The notes below the pieces were generated by a model, which had not been told where the DNA came from, did no database searches, and worked only from the letters and a program-made list of their open reading frames with translations. Source: Limnochordia bacterium (GTDB lineage: Bacteria > Bacillota > Limnochordia > Darwinibacteriales > DTU012). From it: a stretch of DNA of 7,411 nucleotides. The stretch covers positions 1 to 7,411 of the forward strand of contig SKHL01000125.1 in the NCBI GenBank assembly GCA_007116995.1. The letters are read 5' to 3'. Positions 5,958-7,411 of the stretch are shown one piece after another; position 1 is the stretch's first letter; the number at the start of each line of letters is the position of its first letter. Both the position numbers and the translations under genes were made by a program.

Positions 5958-7411
5958 ACATCTGGACCGCTACCTGTAAGTCTTTAGTACTATTCTGCAT
6001 TTCCCAGACCCGTTGATAGATACCGGGTTTGGTAATTAACTCTTGATGGGTTCCTTGTTGGATAATCCTCCCATGATCAAAGACAAGGATCAGATCTGCT
6101 TCTGATAAACTAGCTATTCTATGGGAGATTAAGAAGGTAGTGGTATTGGCGCGCCGTTGTTTTAAGGATTTGCGAATGGCTACGTCGGTCTCGGTGTCCA
6201 CTGCGCTTAATGAATCATCAAACACTAGGATAGGGCTATTACTAACTAAAGCCCGAGCGATGGCGATCCGCTGTCTCTGTCCGCCGGAAACTGATACACC
6301 TCGTTCACCTACTAGGGTATCATAACCCTTATCAAATTTGAGAATGACGTCATGGACCGATGCAGCTTTGGCTACATCCTCTAGGTCCTGATCTGCAATA
6401 TTGTTTGCGGCCAAAGAAATGTTTTCCTTAATGGTCTTAGCGAATAAGAAAGGTTCTTGCGGAACAATACCCACATTTTTGCGAACCCATCGTTTATCCA
6501 GCATCTTAAGCTCATGACCATCAATGCGAATCGAACCTCTTTGGTAATCGTATAATCTTCCTAACAACTGAATTAATGAGCTTTTACCTGAGCCTGTGTG
6601 GCCTAAGATACCCACTGTTTGCCCAGACTTAACATGAAAGCTAATGTTATCAAGCACCGGCTTTCCATCTTCATATTCGAAGCTAACGTTTTCAAATATG
6701 ATATCACCGGTAATCTTTGGTGTTTCTCCGCTCTCTTCCAGATTTTCTCTGGGTTGATCCAGTATTTCTTGAATCCGTTTAACAGCGACTAAAGCTTTCC
6801 CCATATCTGTCAGGATGCGACCTAATTGGCGTACTGGCCATAAAAGCATGCCCACATAGGTAGTAAATACCACCAAGGTTCCTAACGTGATAGCTCCGGT
6901 TGCGGAGTAATACGCACCTGCAACCACTACAGCGGCAATTTGGGTTAGGGCGAGGAAATCCGACGTGGACCAATAACAAGCTAATAACCAGATTAAACGG
7001 TAGGTTAGATCTCGGTGAGTTTTGTTTTTCATCTCGAACTTACCAATCTCGTAATCTTGGTTGGCAAATGCTCGCACCACTCGCACCCCTGTTAGGTTCT
7101 CTTGCAAAACCGTGGTCATAGCGCCTTCGGCCTCATCAGAGAGTTGGAATGCTTTCTTTACTTTCAGAAAGAAGAGCACAGCGAATCCAAAAATCAGGGG
7201 AACAGCCGCTAATGACACCAAGGTCATCCGTACATCTAAGGACACCATAATGATCGTGGCGAAGGTGAGCATGAATATGGCATTACCCACCTCGACAAAT
7301 TGCATTCCCAAAAATCTGCGCACCGTATCCACATCGGATGTACACCGTTGTACTAAATCCCCGGTTTCTGCTTGCACGTGATAGCTATAGGGCAAGTGCT
7401 GCAAATGATCA
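5956..7411 (-). CDS. ABC exporter half-transporter, degenerate-site subunit (YheI/BmrC-like), 5' end outside window
   Basis: This is the first half of the heterodimeric ABC exporter. The frame continues past the right edge: the apparent first codon at 7404 is an internal TTG, and the preceding codons give Asp-His, completing the family's DHLQHLPYSYH. The visible 484 residues cover most of the membrane domain (to about 215) and the whole ATPase domain. Numbering from 7404, Walker A GHTGSGKSS is at 268-276, Q-loop IVPQEPF at 313-319, the canonical signature VSGGQRQR at 372-379, Walker B ILVFDD at 392-397 with Asp in place of the catalytic Glu, D-loop SAVD and switch His428. The Asp substitution marks this as the degenerate-site subunit; its intact signature completes the active ATP site together with the Walker motifs of the downstream partner. 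About 100 N-terminal residues are estimated missing against the usual 580-590. The two genes are an operon, promoter outside the window. Confidence 0.93.
   Translation of the reverse strand, partial: DHLQHLPYSYHVQAETGDLVQRCTSDVDTVRRFLGMQFVEVGNAIFMLTFATIIMVSLDVRMTLVSLAAVPLIFGFAVLFFLKVKKAFQLSDEAEGAMTTVLQENLTGVRVVRAFANQDYEIGKFEMKNKTHRDLTYRLIWLLACYWSTSDFLALTQIAAVVVAGAYYSATGAITLGTLVVFTTYVGMLLWPVRQLGRILTDMGKALVAVKRIQEILDQPRENLEESGETPKITGDIIFENVSFEYEDGKPVLDNISFHVKSGQTVGILGHTGSGKSSLIQLLGRLYDYQRGSIRIDGHELKMLDKRWVRKNVGIVPQEPFLFAKTIKENISLAANNIADQDLEDVAKAASVHDVILKFDKGYDTLVGERGVSVSGGQRQRIAIARALVSNSPILVFDDSLSAVDTETDVAIRKSLKQRRANTTTFLISHRIASLSEADLILVFDHGRIIQQGTHQELITKPGIYQRVWEMQNSTKDLQVAVQM

Noticed and set aside
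7061..7381. A 106-residue plus-strand ORF opposite the first ABC gene
   Set aside because: It is the shadow of the ABC membrane domain; it has no ribosome binding site or family pattern.

Overview
The window reads as ordinary bacterial chromosome, most likely from a Bacillota (Firmicutes) organism. The evidence is strong AGGAGG-type ribosome binding sites, moderate-to-low GC, a YheI/YheH (BmrC/BmrD)-like heterodimeric ABC exporter pair, a short CcdA and a small coiled-coil protein of a kind common in clostridia. The exact genus cannot be read from this sequence. There is no tRNA, rRNA, CRISPR array, transposase or phage gene.

Layout, left to right. (1) At 2-1018 (+) lies the C-terminal 338 residues of glycogen/alpha-glucan phosphorylase, cut by the left edge and carrying the PLP-lysine motif. 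(2) At 1040-1744 (-) is a complete CcdA-like thiol-disulfide transporter of six membrane segments, convergent with the phosphorylase. (3) An 87-bp divergent intergenic region separates it from a complete enolase-superfamily (mandelate racemase/muconate lactonizing enzyme type) protein at 1832-2923 (+). (4) At 3011-3373 (+) is a 120-residue coiled-coil protein built of 11-residue repeats, four of them near-identical 33-bp tandem units. (5) At 3417-4048 is a small accessory-looking patch. It holds a NERD-like (nuclease-related domain) ORF on the minus strand that lacks the expected Glu-x-Lys catalytic motif, and a 51-residue ORF on the plus strand. Both look like remnants. (6) At 4053-4091 is a perfect 14-bp inverted repeat between convergent genes. 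(7) At 4117-5943 and 5956-7411 (-) are two half-transporter genes forming an operon for a heterodimeric ABC exporter; the upstream gene runs off the right edge.

How the parts work together. The two ABC genes clearly encode one machine: 12 nt separate them, the second gene's ribosome binding site overlaps the first gene's stop codon, and they carry complementary degenerate and canonical ATPase motifs. The other genes sit in separate, mostly single-gene transcription units with no evident shared pathway: glycogen breakdown, membrane thiol redox transfer, sugar- or hydroxy-acid metabolism and a coiled-coil protein. I found no convincing undescribed system. The points most worth a second look are the tandem hendecad repeat, the NERD-like ORF with an altered active site, and the small ORF ending in an HSH...LDPW motif.
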